Of a stretch of 64,000 nt of DNA, positions 44,678 through 53,931 are shown piece after piece. The position numbers and the translations under genes were made by a program. How positions within the stretch are numbered: the stretch's first letter is position 1; the number at the start of each line of letters is the position of its first letter. Origin of the DNA: an uncultured Eubacteriales bacterium (lineage in GTDB: Bacteria > Bacillota > Clostridia > Christensenellales > Aristaeellaceae); contig CADBNW010000217.1 of NCBI GenBank assembly GCA_902796025.1, positions 21,432 to 85,431 of the forward strand, given 5' to 3'. The notes beneath the pieces were generated by a model that made no database searches, was not told where the DNA came from, and was given only the letters and a program-made list of their open reading frames with translations.

Positions 44678-46039
44678 CTACGCCTTCGTCAGGTCCTTTA
44701 CCCACTTGTATTTGTAAAAGTGCGCGATGACCCAGGGGATCTTGCCTACCTCGTCCACGCAGGTGCAGGCGTACACGAGGGGCACTGGCCATTTGAAATG
44801 GGTGCCCAGAAAGGCAAGAGGAATGGCGATCAGCCACATGCTCACGATCAGGGAATAGGTGTCGAAGATGATGTCGCCGCCGCAGTAAAAGATGCCGTTT
44901 ATGACGATGGTGTTTACACAGCGGCCGATCATGTAAAAGGACATGATCAGCATCATCTGGATAAAGTAGCGGCGGGACTCCCCGTCCAGTTTTATAAAGC
45001 CAAGCAGCGGGGGAATGAGCGCAAACATGATAAGCGTCGAAAGCGCGCCGCATACAAAGGACAGGCGCATGATCCTTTCGCCGTAAAGCTTGCCCTGCAT
45101 AAGACGCCCCGCTCCCAGCTCGTAGCCGATCATGATGCCGGCGGCTGCGGCAAGACCGTTGCATGCGCAGCATACCAGATCGCGCACCACAGCGGTAACG
45201 GCGTTTGCTGCCGCGGCTGCCTTGCCCATGTGCCCCATAAAGGCGGTGTAGGAAGTAAAGCCCCCGCCCCATAAAAGGCTTGAGGCCAGTACGGGCAGCA
45301 CGCACTTTGCAAAATCCTTTATAAGGTAGCGGTAGGTGTGCATAAGGCCCGAAAGCCTCGGCCGCATATAGCCCTTGCGCAGGGAAAGCAGCACGCAGGC
45401 GGCAAGCTCAAGAATCCTTGAAATCAAGGTGGCCAGCGCGGCACCCCGGGCTTCCATGCGCGCAAAGGGGCCGATGCCGTAGATCAGCAGCGCGTTAAAA
45501 ACGATATTGATGATGACGGCGGAAATGGAGATGGTGGCCGCAGCGTCCGGGTGCTCGCTTACCTTCATGATGGCGAGATAGCACTGGGAGATGCCGGTCA
45601 AAAGATACGACCAGCCCGCGATCTTCAGGTATTCAACGCCGATCTGCTGAAGCTCCGGCTCGTTTGTGAAGATGCGCATAAGCGTGCCGGGGCACAGCTC
45701 GCATGCCGCAAAGAACGCGAGGGAGACCAGTGTATTCAAGCGAAGGATCATGCAGAAGATGTCCCGCACGGTATCCTTTGCGCCCTTGCCCCAGTACTGC
45801 GCGCCCAGGATCGTGCAGCCGCTGACTACCGACGAGAGAATCATGTTTTGAATAAACTGGATCTGCGTCGCCTGGGAGACGGCGGACATGTAGTTTTCGT
45901 GCAGACTGCCAAGCATCAGCGAGTCTGCCGCGGCGACCGCCGCAAGCATGAAGCTTTGCAGCGCGATGGGAAGGGCCAGCTTATTCAGTTGTTTTAAAAA
46001 CGCCCTGTCGCCGAACCATTGGACGAGCTTTGTCCTCAT
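44678..46039 (-). CDS. MATE family efflux transporter
   Basis: A 453-residue membrane protein with about 12 helices in two related halves. The first half opens LALPIALQSFMLAAVAAADSLMLGSL and includes GAQYWGKGAKDTVRD, the conserved cytoplasmic loop of MATE proteins. The second half has ANAVTAVVRDLVCCACNGLAAAAGIMIGYELGAG. The substrate (drug, flavin or other organic cation) cannot be inferred. It is on the same strand as rodA but after it, with nine bases between; it may be read through from the cell-shape cluster. Confidence 0.9.
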   Translation of the reverse strand: MRTKLVQWFGDRAFLKQLNKLALPIALQSFMLAAVAAADSLMLGSLHENYMSAVSQATQIQFIQNMILSSVVSGCTILGAQYWGKGAKDTVRDIFCMILRLNTLVSLAFFAACELCPGTLMRIFTNEPELQQIGVEYLKIAGWSYLLTGISQCYLAIMKVSEHPDAAATISISAVIINIVFNALLIYGIGPFARMEARGAALATLISRILELAACVLLSLRKGYMRPRLSGLMHTYRYLIKDFAKCVLPVLASSLLWGGGFTSYTAFMGHMGKAAAAANAVTAVVRDLVCCACNGLAAAAGIMIGYELGAGRLMQGKLYGERIMRLSFVCGALSTLIMFALIPPLLGFIKLDGESRRYFIQMMLIMSFYMIGRCVNTIVINGIFYCGGDIIFDTYSLIVSMWLIAIPLAFLGTHFKWPVPLVYACTCVDEVGKIPWVIAHFYKYKWVKDLTKA

Positions 46040-46048
46040 ATAACCTCT

Positions 46049-47329
46049 CTACAGAGCCTTGGAGTAGTGCGCCGCGCCGCCCAGCTGCTTTTGGCGGGAG
46101 CGCATGACCACGTTCATCACCAGTCCCAGCGCGACCATGTTGGTAAGGTAATTCGAGCCGCCGTAGCTGATGAAGGGCAGAGGAATGCCGGTGACCGGCA
46201 ATATGCCAAGGATCATGCAGATGTTTTCCAGAATGTGGAACATAAACATTGCAGTGGCGCAGACGATGATGTATTCGCCGAAGGTGTCCTCTGTGTGAAG
46301 CGCGTGGTAGATGAGCCGGCCAAGAAAGGCCATAAAGGCGATCAGCAAAAGGACTGCGCCAACGAAGCCGAAGGCCTCGCAGACAATGGCAAAGCAGAAG
46401 TCTGTGTGATCGTCGGGGATGTAGCCAAGGGAGGCAAAGGAGCCGACGCTCACCACGCCCTTGCCCAGCAGGCCGCCGCTGCCGATGGCGATTTGGCCGT
46501 TTAGCACCTGGCGCGCGTCGTCCGGGTAGCGGTCGGGATACAGCCACATCAGTATGCGGGTCAGGCGGAAAGAATCAGATGCCGTGTTCAGATAGAACCA
46601 CAAAGGGATGGCGACCGCGATCACAACGGCGATCAGGCCGTAAATGAGCTTTCGCTTGGTGCCCGAAATGTAGAGCAGCACCACGTACATCACCATGTAC
46701 ACAAGCGCCGTGCCAAAGTCCGGCTGCAAAAACACCAGCATCATGGGAACGCCTACGAAGACGGCGGTGGGTATAAGCTCGCGCAGGTTGCGTATGGGCT
46801 TTTTGCGCTGTGAGAACACCTGGGCAAGGGCGATCATCATGGCGGTCTTGCCGAATTCCGAGGGCTGGAAGCTTCGGTTGCCCAGGGTGGAGCTGCCGGT
46901 GGAGAGCTGGAAAAAAGCCCTCATACCGCCGCGTCCTGCCTGCACGGTGAGCACGCCCAGAAGAATGACGATGTTTGCAAAATAGATGAAGCGGGAGTAT
47001 TTGCCGTAGAGGTGATAATCCAGTATACTGACCGCGAAAAAGGCGGCTGTGCCAACGGCGATCCAAATCAGCTGCAAACGGGCGTAGGTGATGGGATGCG
47101 TCCTTAAAACATTTACAAGACCGCTTACCTCCTCGTCCGTAGCGGCGGAGGTGGCGGAGAAAATGGCCACGACGCCAAAAAGCGAAATGCCGATCACCAG
47201 CAAGAACAAAAACCAGTCGAAATGCCGAAACAGCCCGCTGCTGTACCAGTTGCTGTGGATGTCCGCACGGAGGCGCTGAACGCCTTCACGCCTTAATTGT
47301 CGTCTAAGCCATCTAAGGAATCTTTGCAT
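46049..47329 (-). CDS. rodA: Rod shape-determining SEDS protein RodA
   Basis: A peptidoglycan glycosyltransferase of the SEDS family, working with the class B PBP encoded upstream. About ten membrane segments are present. Typical motifs are FQPSEFGKTAMMIALA, LQPDFGTALVYM, GSGGLLGKG, IPDDHTDFCFAIVCEAFGFVGA, and the C-terminal TGIPLPFISYGGSNYLTNM. A basic N-terminal extension of about 30 residues precedes the first helix. The length is 426 residues. Its start lies inside the end of minD (37-base overlap), with GGAAGGG seven bases before the ATG. Confidence 0.95.
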   Translation of the reverse strand: MQRFLRWLRRQLRREGVQRLRADIHSNWYSSGLFRHFDWFLFLLVIGISLFGVVAIFSATSAATDEEVSGLVNVLRTHPITYARLQLIWIAVGTAAFFAVSILDYHLYGKYSRFIYFANIVILLGVLTVQAGRGGMRAFFQLSTGSSTLGNRSFQPSEFGKTAMMIALAQVFSQRKKPIRNLRELIPTAVFVGVPMMLVFLQPDFGTALVYMVMYVVLLYISGTKRKLIYGLIAVVIAVAIPLWFYLNTASDSFRLTRILMWLYPDRYPDDARQVLNGQIAIGSGGLLGKGVVSVGSFASLGYIPDDHTDFCFAIVCEAFGFVGAVLLLIAFMAFLGRLIYHALHTEDTFGEYIIVCATAMFMFHILENICMILGILPVTGIPLPFISYGGSNYLTNMVALGLVMNVVMRSRQKQLGGAAHYSKAL

Positions 47330-48102
47330 GCGCTTTCCCTTCCGAAATGAGTCTTGAACTTGTGAATGAGGCTGCTGTGCGGCACCTTGTAACGCACGCT
47401 TTCGCCGAGCAATCGGCGGGTGATGCGCTCAAAGGCGTCTCCCGCGTGGGTCTGTGCCTCGATAACGGCCTTGCCGCCGGCGGCTGCGCGCATAACGCCG
47501 GGATCCTCCGGCACAAAGCCCAGCACGGGCAGCTCCATCCGGTGCACGCATTCGTCAGTAGTGACGGCTGGTCGCGCGCCCACGCGGTTGATCAAAAGGC
47601 GGATGTCGCTAAGGCCCTCGCCGGTCAAAAGCTGAAAGGTGCGCTCCGCGCTGCGCAAGGAGATATAGTCGGGCGTGATGACCAGGATGGCGGTGTCCGC
47701 GCAGGAGACGGCGTTGCGAAAGCCGCGCTCGATCCCGGCGGGACAGTCCAGAATGATAAAGTCGTAGCTGTCCCGTTCCGCCTCTAAAAGCGCGCGCACG
47801 TCCTGCGGAAGCAGCGCGTTTGAACCGCTGTTTTGCGAGGCGGGCAGCAAATACAGGCCGGGCCTGCGCTTCAATTCGTACACGGCCTGCTGCATGGTGC
47901 AGATGCCATCCAAAACGTCCGCAAGATCGAACACCAATTCGTTCTCTGCGCCCAGCATGAGGTCGAGGCTTCGAAGCCCTGCGTCCATGTCGATCAGCAG
48001 CACGCGCCTTGCATCAAAGGCCAGGCCGTAGGCGATGTTGACCGCGACGGTGGATTTGCCGACCCCGCCCTTGCCGGAGGTAACTACGATAATCTGTCCC
48101 AT
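47293..48102 (-). CDS. minD: Septum-site ATPase MinD
   Basis: A 269-residue ParA/MinD ATPase. The deviant Walker A motif is SGKGGVGKST near residue 10, followed by LLIDMDAGLRSLDLMLGAE, ILDCPAGIERGF and ITPDYISLRSAER. The C-terminus has an amphipathic stretch (SLIHKFKTHFG) that could be the membrane-targeting helix, then a hydrophilic tail overlapping rodA. The start at 48102 has GAGAGG upstream; the longer frame runs into pbp2. minC and minE, expected on either side in many Clostridia, are absent: pbp2 ends 14 bases before and rodA overlaps the end. Confidence 0.92.
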   Translation of the reverse strand: MGQIIVVTSGKGGVGKSTVAVNIAYGLAFDARRVLLIDMDAGLRSLDLMLGAENELVFDLADVLDGICTMQQAVYELKRRPGLYLLPASQNSGSNALLPQDVRALLEAERDSYDFIILDCPAGIERGFRNAVSCADTAILVITPDYISLRSAERTFQLLTGEGLSDIRLLINRVGARPAVTTDECVHRMELPVLGFVPEDPGVMRAAAGGKAVIEAQTHAGDAFERITRRLLGESVRYKVPHSSLIHKFKTHFGRESACKDSLDGLDDN

Positions 48103-48116
48103 ATGGCAACCTCTCG

Positions 48117-50621
48117 TCAATCCGCCAGCGTGTTGTCCGCAACGATGGTGTTTCGCTCGGAGTAATTGAGCGAATCCAGATAGTATTCGATCGTGGTGAT
48201 CGCGGCCTGGGAGGAGTAAGCGCCCGCGTAGCCGTTTTGGATGTAGACGACCACGACGATCTTGGGATCCTGCTGGGGCGCGTAGCACACGAGCCAGGCG
48301 TTGTTTTCAAGGTCCAGATCGGTACGCTGACTGGTTCCCGTTTTAGCGGCGATGGGGTACTTTGCGTTTTTGAACTGCTCAGACGCAGTACCGTCGTTCT
48401 CGACCGAGGTAACTTCGTTCATTCCCTCGTGGATGGCGTCGAAGTATTCCTGACGGGTGATGATCTGGTTTGCGATGACGGGCTGCTTTTCAAGCACGAT
48501 GTTGCCCTGCGCGTCGATGACCTTGTCGATGATCTGCGCGTCGTACACGGTGCCGTTGTTTGCGATGGCCGATACGTACCTTGCAACGGCGATGGGGGTC
48601 ACCTGGGTGATGGACTGGCCGATGCCCACCATGATGGTTTCGGTAGGCGTCCATTTAAGGTCGTTGAGGTAGGTGTTTATGGTGTTTACCATGTAGTGGG
48701 AGGAAATGTAGTTGGCGGGCAGCTTTACGTCGTACAGCAAGATCTCGCGGATCGCGGGAAGCCACTCGGCCTTGGACTCGTAGGTGGTCACGATGTTCAA
48801 AAGGGAGGTGGCGATTTCGTCCTGGAAGTCGTCGGAATACTCGGTGCCGCGGTCGGCCGCCACCTGCTGAAGCAGGCGCTTGATCATGGCAGCGGCGATT
48901 TCCGGCTTATAGGTATACTGGTCGCTTGAGGATCTGTCCGGGTCGTAGAGCATGGACTGGTTGCCCACAAAGCTCGTGCTCTCGCTTGGCAATTCGATGT
49001 TTGTCTTTGTGGTAAGGCCGAGTGCCGCCGCCCATTTGGTGAGGTTGGAGGAGCCCAGACGATAGCTGACCTCGTAGAAAAAGTAGTTGCAGCTGTTTTT
49101 GATCGCGTCGACGATGGTCTGGTCTCTGTGCAGATAGCGGCGGCGTTCGCCGATCCAGCAGCGGGGATGATAGGAGGTGTCCGTTCCCTCGCGCACAAAT
49201 TCGCCGCCGTCGGAGATCCTTTCGTTCAGAGTGATCGCGCCTTCGCTGAGGCCCGCAAGGGAGGTGACCAGCTTGAAGATAGAGCCGGGGGTATCCTTTG
49301 CGGAGATGGCGCGGTTGAACATGGGATTTCGCTTGTCGGTTGCGATCACAGACCATCCGCCCGGATCCACGCTTGCGCCCTCGAAGATGCTCAGGTCAAA
49401 CGTCGGATGGGAGGCCAGGCCAAGGACCTTGCCGGTGTTTGGATCCATGGCCACCATCGCGCCGGTCTGGGCAAGGGATACCTCATAGCCCATTTCCGCG
49501 TAGTAGGCAAGGGTGGAGGAATTGTTCTGGTTCCAGCGGATGCCCTCCGAGGTCTGGGCGTAGAGGATGTCGTACTGCTGCTTGTAAATCTCGTCGATGA
49601 CGTCCGCAAGCGCCTGTTCCATGACGGCCTGCAGGGAGGTGTCGATGGTGGTGATGACGGAGTTGCCGTCGGTCGGCGCGCTGTAGGACAGCTCGCGCAC
49701 CACAGCGCCGCGGGTGTTGATCTCTACCACGCGCTCGCCCTGGCGGTATTGAAGGTAGGGGGAAAGCTGATCCTCCATAGAGAACTCAAGGCCTGTCGCG
49801 CCGACCTGCGCGTCGGTGGGATAGCCCTGGCTGCGATAGGTCTCAAGCGCGGAGGGGGTGGTGATCCTGCTGACGTATCCGATGGCGTGCGCGGCAAGAC
49901 TGTTAAAGGGATAGACGCGGGTGGAGCTCTCCTGCACGCTCATGCCCTCCAGCTCAAGGGTCCGGACCTCCAATTCCGCCACGGTTTCGAAGCCTACGTC
50001 GTAGGCGATGGTCACGGGGGTGGAGTTGTAGTTGTTCATGCGCGAGGCCTGCCAGATGGCGAGGATCTTTAGTTTATAGTCCTCGTCCAGCTCCGGCGGG
50101 ATCGAGTAGTTGGTACAGAGGGTGTCAAACAGGGCTTCCACGGGATATTTGGTTTTGTTTTGCAAAAGGAAATTGCCGCGCCACTGTCTTTCGCGCGTTT
50201 CCGCCACGGTCTCGGAATTGGTGCCGAGATTCCACTGCCAGGCGCCGTACTCGTCGCGCTTGAGCCAGAATTCCGTTGCTGGATCGAGGGTGGATTTGCC
50301 GTTGGACTCGATCAGCATGATGGTCTGGTAGATGCTCATGGTGTAGGCGCGCCTGTCCTCGGCGGAGGACTTTGAGGGATCGCGGTAGAACTGGATGTTG
50401 TACGACGACTGATCGTAGGCCAGGGGGATCATGTTGCTGTCGTAAATGGTGCCGCGCATGCCATAGAGCTTTATGGTTTTGGTGGACTTGGTTTCGACCT
50501 GCTGCACGTAGTCGTCGTTATGGAGGATCTGCAGATAGTACAGCCGAAACACGATGGCCACGGCAAACAGCCCCAGCACGATGCAAAGTACGCGGTATCG
50601 GTCTAAATGCTTTTTGGTCAT
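48117..50621 (-). CDS. mrdA: Penicillin-binding protein 2 (class B transpeptidase)
   Basis: The elongation-specific transpeptidase partner of RodA. One N-terminal membrane helix (YRVLCIVLGLFAVAIVFRLYY) precedes the dimerisation domain (MRGTIYDSNMIPLAYDQSSYN). The transpeptidase has its serine in GSIFKLVTS (SxxK), the SxN motif as NSCNYFF, and KTGTSQRTD. At 834 residues it is longer than E. coli PBP2 (633). Extra sequence lies in the pedestal region and between SxN and KTG (about 95 residues, including LLQQVAADRGTEYSDDFQDE). mreD lies directly upstream. Confidence 0.95.
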   Translation of the reverse strand: MTKKHLDRYRVLCIVLGLFAVAIVFRLYYLQILHNDDYVQQVETKSTKTIKLYGMRGTIYDSNMIPLAYDQSSYNIQFYRDPSKSSAEDRRAYTMSIYQTIMLIESNGKSTLDPATEFWLKRDEYGAWQWNLGTNSETVAETRERQWRGNFLLQNKTKYPVEALFDTLCTNYSIPPELDEDYKLKILAIWQASRMNNYNSTPVTIAYDVGFETVAELEVRTLELEGMSVQESSTRVYPFNSLAAHAIGYVSRITTPSALETYRSQGYPTDAQVGATGLEFSMEDQLSPYLQYRQGERVVEINTRGAVVRELSYSAPTDGNSVITTIDTSLQAVMEQALADVIDEIYKQQYDILYAQTSEGIRWNQNNSSTLAYYAEMGYEVSLAQTGAMVAMDPNTGKVLGLASHPTFDLSIFEGASVDPGGWSVIATDKRNPMFNRAISAKDTPGSIFKLVTSLAGLSEGAITLNERISDGGEFVREGTDTSYHPRCWIGERRRYLHRDQTIVDAIKNSCNYFFYEVSYRLGSSNLTKWAAALGLTTKTNIELPSESTSFVGNQSMLYDPDRSSSDQYTYKPEIAAAMIKRLLQQVAADRGTEYSDDFQDEIATSLLNIVTTYESKAEWLPAIREILLYDVKLPANYISSHYMVNTINTYLNDLKWTPTETIMVGIGQSITQVTPIAVARYVSAIANNGTVYDAQIIDKVIDAQGNIVLEKQPVIANQIITRQEYFDAIHEGMNEVTSVENDGTASEQFKNAKYPIAAKTGTSQRTDLDLENNAWLVCYAPQQDPKIVVVVYIQNGYAGAYSSQAAITTIEYYLDSLNYSERNTIVADNTLAD

Positions 50622-50648
50622 TTGTTTACCTCTTGTCGCCCGGCGCTT

Positions 50649-51149
50649 TCATCGCCTTGCCCGGCCGATGCTGGCGGGCTTCAAAAGCTTGATGGCGGGC
50701 AGATATAAAAGCTGCAGGGCAAATAGCGCGACGAGCAGCCGCAAAAAGGCGTAGGGAAGCTGCGAAGCGGGAAATGTGCCCACGGTAAAATACACGTAGA
50801 TCGCCATGCCTATTTCAAAAAACAGGTATGCTGCCGTAAGCGGCACCACGGTGACCAGATAGGGCCGGAGCCTTCCGGACAAAAAGCCCGCGATCAGGCC
50901 GCACAGGGTGTAGAAAACGGCCACGAGGCCAGCGGGCTGATAGACGGTGATGTCAAGCAGTATGCCCGCAAAGGCCCCGTAAGCGATGCCTTCGGTCGCG
51001 CCAAGCACTGTGCCGATCAGCACCACGGCGACCAGGCACAGCCTTGGCACAAAGCGCATGTCCAGCCCTGTGAACGGAAGGACGGAGCTGTCCAGTAAAA
51101 GTGTCAGCAGGGTAAGGACGATACAGATGATCCTGCGTCGTGTACGCAT
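50649..51149 (-). CDS. mreD: Rod shape-determining protein MreD
   Basis: A 166-residue integral membrane protein with five or so helices. The start IICIVLTLLTLLLDSSVLP and the central GIAYGAFAGILLDITVYQPAGLVAVFYTLCG fit MreD. It is one of the membrane partners of MreC and RodA in the elongasome. Assignment rests on hydrophobic pattern, size and position between mreC and pbp2. Confidence 0.9.
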   Translation of the reverse strand: MRTRRRIICIVLTLLTLLLDSSVLPFTGLDMRFVPRLCLVAVVLIGTVLGATEGIAYGAFAGILLDITVYQPAGLVAVFYTLCGLIAGFLSGRLRPYLVTVVPLTAAYLFFEIGMAIYVYFTVGTFPASQLPYAFLRLLVALFALQLLYLPAIKLLKPASIGRARR

Positions 51150-51161
51150 GGCTGCCCTCCC

Positions 51162-52256
51162 TTACTTGTACTCCAGCCAGGCGGCCTCAGGCACGGGCTT
51201 GGTGGGTCTGGGCGTGGGAGTGGGCGTGGGCGTCACGTTGGGATCCGGCGTGGGCGTGGGGAAGTGCCATACGGCGTTGTCGTCCACGGTGGATTGCGTG
51301 GTGAAGGCGTAGGGATTGTTTGTGACCGTCGGCTGCACGGTGACGACGGCGTTGGGGGTGGGCGTGGGCACGGGCTGCAATTCGTCGATGGACTCCACCT
51401 GCTCGCGCAGCACAAAGACCTCCTCAATGGAGGAAAAGCTTACCGAGGGGCGAATGGAGACGTATTTGTCCGCGGATTTGCTTGAACGGCTGACTGCCGT
51501 CACCTCCCCGATCAGAAGGCCCTTGGGAAAGCGGGAGTCAAGGCCGCTTGTGTACACAAGGTCGCCGACCTTTACGTTTCCAAGGTTTGTAAGATAGTAC
51601 ATGCGGCATTCCGTCTCGCCGTTGTCACCCTGGGTCACGCCCTGCAGCATGCCGTTATCGCGGGTGCGGCCGATCAGCGCCGCCACGGAGGAGCGGCTGT
51701 CGATGATGCTGATAACGGTGGAGTAGTTTAGACCCACACTGTTTACACGGCCGATCAGACCCTGGGCGTTGACGATAGCCATGTTCGGGGTGATGCCGTC
51801 GTTTTGGCCCTTGTTGATGGTGAAGGTTTCAAACCACAAGCCGGTGTCCTTTGCGATGACCTTTGCAAAGAGGGGGGACAGGGCCTCGTATTCGTTCTGA
51901 GCGCCAAGCATCTCTTCGTAGCGCTCGTTTTCGCTTAGCACCTCGGCATAGGAATTCATTTCGATCTGCATCTGCTCAAGCTGCAGGCGCAATTTCTCCA
52001 GCTCCTCGGCGTCGGATTCTCCGCCCGAGGTGCCAAACCAGCTTTTGAAAAACTCAGTCACATTTGAAAACACGCGCTGTACGGGCGTAAAGATGGTGCC
52101 CGCGCCGTTTTCAACGACGGAGATCTTGCCGGAGGGGCGCAGCACCAGATACCGCAGCAGCAGGAAAACGACCGCGATGACCAGAACGCTGTATACGATT
52201 TGCCGTATGCGGCGCGCGCGCCGCTTTTTTGCTTTGGAGGCAGAACTTGTTGCCAT
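51162..52256 (-). CDS. mreC: Rod shape-determining protein MreC with Pro/Thr-rich tail
   Basis: A 364-residue bitopic protein. After a basic cytoplasmic start (ASKAKKRRARRIRQ) and one membrane helix, a coiled coil (DAEELEKLRLQLEQMQIEMNSYAEVLSENERYEEML) leads into the paired beta-barrel domain: VIAKDTGLWFETFTINKG, GLIGRVNSVG, DNGMLQGVTQGD, VYTSGLDSRFPKGLLIGEV. The last 80 residues are a low-complexity PTPTP-rich extracytoplasmic tail that the family does not normally have at this length. It scaffolds PBP2 activation. Confidence 0.93.
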   Translation of the reverse strand: MATSSASKAKKRRARRIRQIVYSVLVIAVVFLLLRYLVLRPSGKISVVENGAGTIFTPVQRVFSNVTEFFKSWFGTSGGESDAEELEKLRLQLEQMQIEMNSYAEVLSENERYEEMLGAQNEYEALSPLFAKVIAKDTGLWFETFTINKGQNDGITPNMAIVNAQGLIGRVNSVGLNYSTVISIIDSRSSVAALIGRTRDNGMLQGVTQGDNGETECRMYYLTNLGNVKVGDLVYTSGLDSRFPKGLLIGEVTAVSRSSKSADKYVSIRPSVSFSSIEEVFVLREQVESIDELQPVPTPTPNAVVTVQPTVTNNPYAFTTQSTVDDNAVWHFPTPTPDPNVTPTPTPTPRPTKPVPEAAWLEYK

Positions 52257-52271
52257 GATTTACTCCTGCAG

Positions 52272-53309
52272 TTAGATTTCGTAAACGGAATAGCCGGCAC
52301 TGAGGGCGCGGCTCAGGCGGTCGTCCGAGGCGGCGCGCAGCGCGCCCCTTACGGCGTCAAAGCGGGGCTCGTCGCTTTGGCTCACGTCCAGCTGGGTCTC
52401 GTCCTGAAGGCGCTGGGCAAAGCCGTGCAGCTCCGTTTCGCCGCCGGTCAGGCACAGGCCGCCCTTTAGAATGTCGCTTGAAAACTCGGAGGGCACGTTG
52501 AACAGCGCGTCGCAGATGTTTCCGACCAAGGCGGCGATGGGCTGCTCAAGGGCGTTGTAAATGTCCTGCGTGCTGACCTCGACGGTCGTCGGTCGGCCCG
52601 TTCGGATGCTGCGGCCGGACAAGAGCTGGGAAACGGCTTTGTCTGTGGGCACAGCGCTGCCCAGGGCGCGCTTTAATTCGCCGGCCACATCCTGGGAGAT
52701 CACGAGGCCGTGTGTCTTTCGCACATATTCCACGATGGCCGCGTCGAAGGCCGCACCGCCGCCCTTGATGTGGCGGTTCATCGCGATGCCGCCGGCGCTG
52801 AGAATGCTGATTTCGCTGACCTGCGCGCCGATGGATACGACTAATTGCCCTTCGGCCTTTTCCACGCGCTTTTTCAGACTGATGGCCGCGGCGACGGGGC
52901 TTTTTATGACCATGACGCGCTTGGCTCCGGCCATCTGCGCGCAGTTGACAAGCGCGGCGCGCTCCACGCGGGTAGCGCCCTCTGGAACGGTAAGGATAAG
53001 GCGGCTTTTGTCTAAGGCCTTTCGGCGCAGGCTGGATTGCTCGATCGCGTTTAGCAGCAGCATCGCGGCAAGCTCGCTGTCGGCTACTGCCCCGTAGCGG
53101 ATGGGGTTTACAAGCACCGTGTCTTCGCTGGTGCGCCCGCCCATGCGCCTTGCTTCGCGCCCGGCAGCGTACACGACGCCGGATTTATTGGCGTCTACCA
53201 GCACGCAGCTGGGACAGGTGAATACCTCGCTTTTGTCGTCGCCGAGCACGCGGGTGTTTTCGCTGCCGAGATCGACCGCGATGTTGTTGATAAATGATAT
53301 AGCAGGCAT
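52272..53309 (-). CDS. mreB: Divergent MreB-like actin homologue
   Basis: A 345-residue actin-fold protein at the MreB position. The phosphate-1 loop survives as VDLGSENTRV. The phosphate-2 loop, DIGGGTT in ordinary MreB, reads SIGAQVSEI here, so Ser159 replaces the metal-binding aspartate. EPMAAAIG reads SPVAAAIS (Ser137 for Glu), and the adenosine motif is CLTGGETELHGF. GHIKGGG-like (RHIKGGGAAFD) and GELKRALGSA keep the overall fold. Filament formation may persist, but normal ATP hydrolysis is doubtful. Whether a canonical MreB exists elsewhere in the genome cannot be told. Confidence 0.88.
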   Translation of the reverse strand: MPAISFINNIAVDLGSENTRVLGDDKSEVFTCPSCVLVDANKSGVVYAAGREARRMGGRTSEDTVLVNPIRYGAVADSELAAMLLLNAIEQSSLRRKALDKSRLILTVPEGATRVERAALVNCAQMAGAKRVMVIKSPVAAAISLKKRVEKAEGQLVVSIGAQVSEISILSAGGIAMNRHIKGGGAAFDAAIVEYVRKTHGLVISQDVAGELKRALGSAVPTDKAVSQLLSGRSIRTGRPTTVEVSTQDIYNALEQPIAALVGNICDALFNVPSEFSSDILKGGLCLTGGETELHGFAQRLQDETQLDVSQSDEPRFDAVRGALRAASDDRLSRALSAGYSVYEI

Positions 53310-53327
53310 CGATATCCTCTTTATTCG

Positions 53328-53900
53328 TCAGTGTACGGCGTCTTCAAGAAGCGCCAGAAATTTTTCGCTTGGGAAGCCTACGATGTTGTCGTAGGAGCCG
53401 TTGATCTTTTCCACAAACTTGCCCGCGCCGCCCTGGATGGCGTATGCGCCGGCTTTGTCCATGGGCTCCCCGCTTGCGACGTAGTCGTCGATCTCCTTGG
53501 GGGTTAAAGCCCGAAAGAGCACAGATGTCGTATCGCAGCAGGAGAAGACCGCGTGGCTTTTTGTGTTTATAAGGCATAGACCGCTAACGACCTCGTGCGC
53601 TCTGCCGGAGAGGGCCAAAAGCATGCGCCTTGCATCCTCCGGTGAGCGGGGCTTTCCAAGCGGCTGACCGTACAGAGACACCAGCGTGTCGCAGCCGATG
53701 ACGAGAGCGTCTTTTTCCTCCAAAGCGACGTGCTCGGCCTTGCGGTGGGACAGAAGCGTGACCATATCTGAAACGCGGCCAGTTACGTCGTCCTCGGGAA
53801 CGTTTGAGGTGTGCACTTCAAACTGGAAGCCAAGGCGCGTCAGGATCTCGCGCCTCCTGGGGGAGGCGGAGGCCAGTACCATGCGTAAGCCTTTGTACAT
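53328..53900 (-). CDS. maf: Maf family nucleoside triphosphate pyrophosphatase
   Basis: Hydrolyses non-canonical or modified nucleotides (dTTP/UTP/m5UTP type) to monophosphates. The N-terminus VLASASPRRREIL, the central VIGCDTLVSLYGQPLGKP and YAIQGGAGKFVEKINGSYDNIVGFP are all Maf signatures. The length is 190 residues from the ATG at 53900; the ATG at 53882, with AAAGG before it, is an alternative. It is first in the maf-mre-pbp2-minD-rodA unit, its usual place in Bacillota. Confidence 0.95.
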   Translation of the reverse strand: MYKGLRMVLASASPRRREILTRLGFQFEVHTSNVPEDDVTGRVSDMVTLLSHRKAEHVALEEKDALVIGCDTLVSLYGQPLGKPRSPEDARRMLLALSGRAHEVVSGLCLINTKSHAVFSCCDTTSVLFRALTPKEIDDYVASGEPMDKAGAYAIQGGAGKFVEKINGSYDNIVGFPSEKFLALLEDAVH

Positions 53901-53931
53901 TTATCTGATACTCCATTTTATTTCATTTTAT

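Noticed and set aside
51162-51420. Short repeated GTGGGCGTGGGC-like DNA in the mreC 3' end as a possible minisatellite
   Set aside because: It is simply the coding of the Pro/Thr-rich tail (PTPTP) and has no regular unit beyond that.
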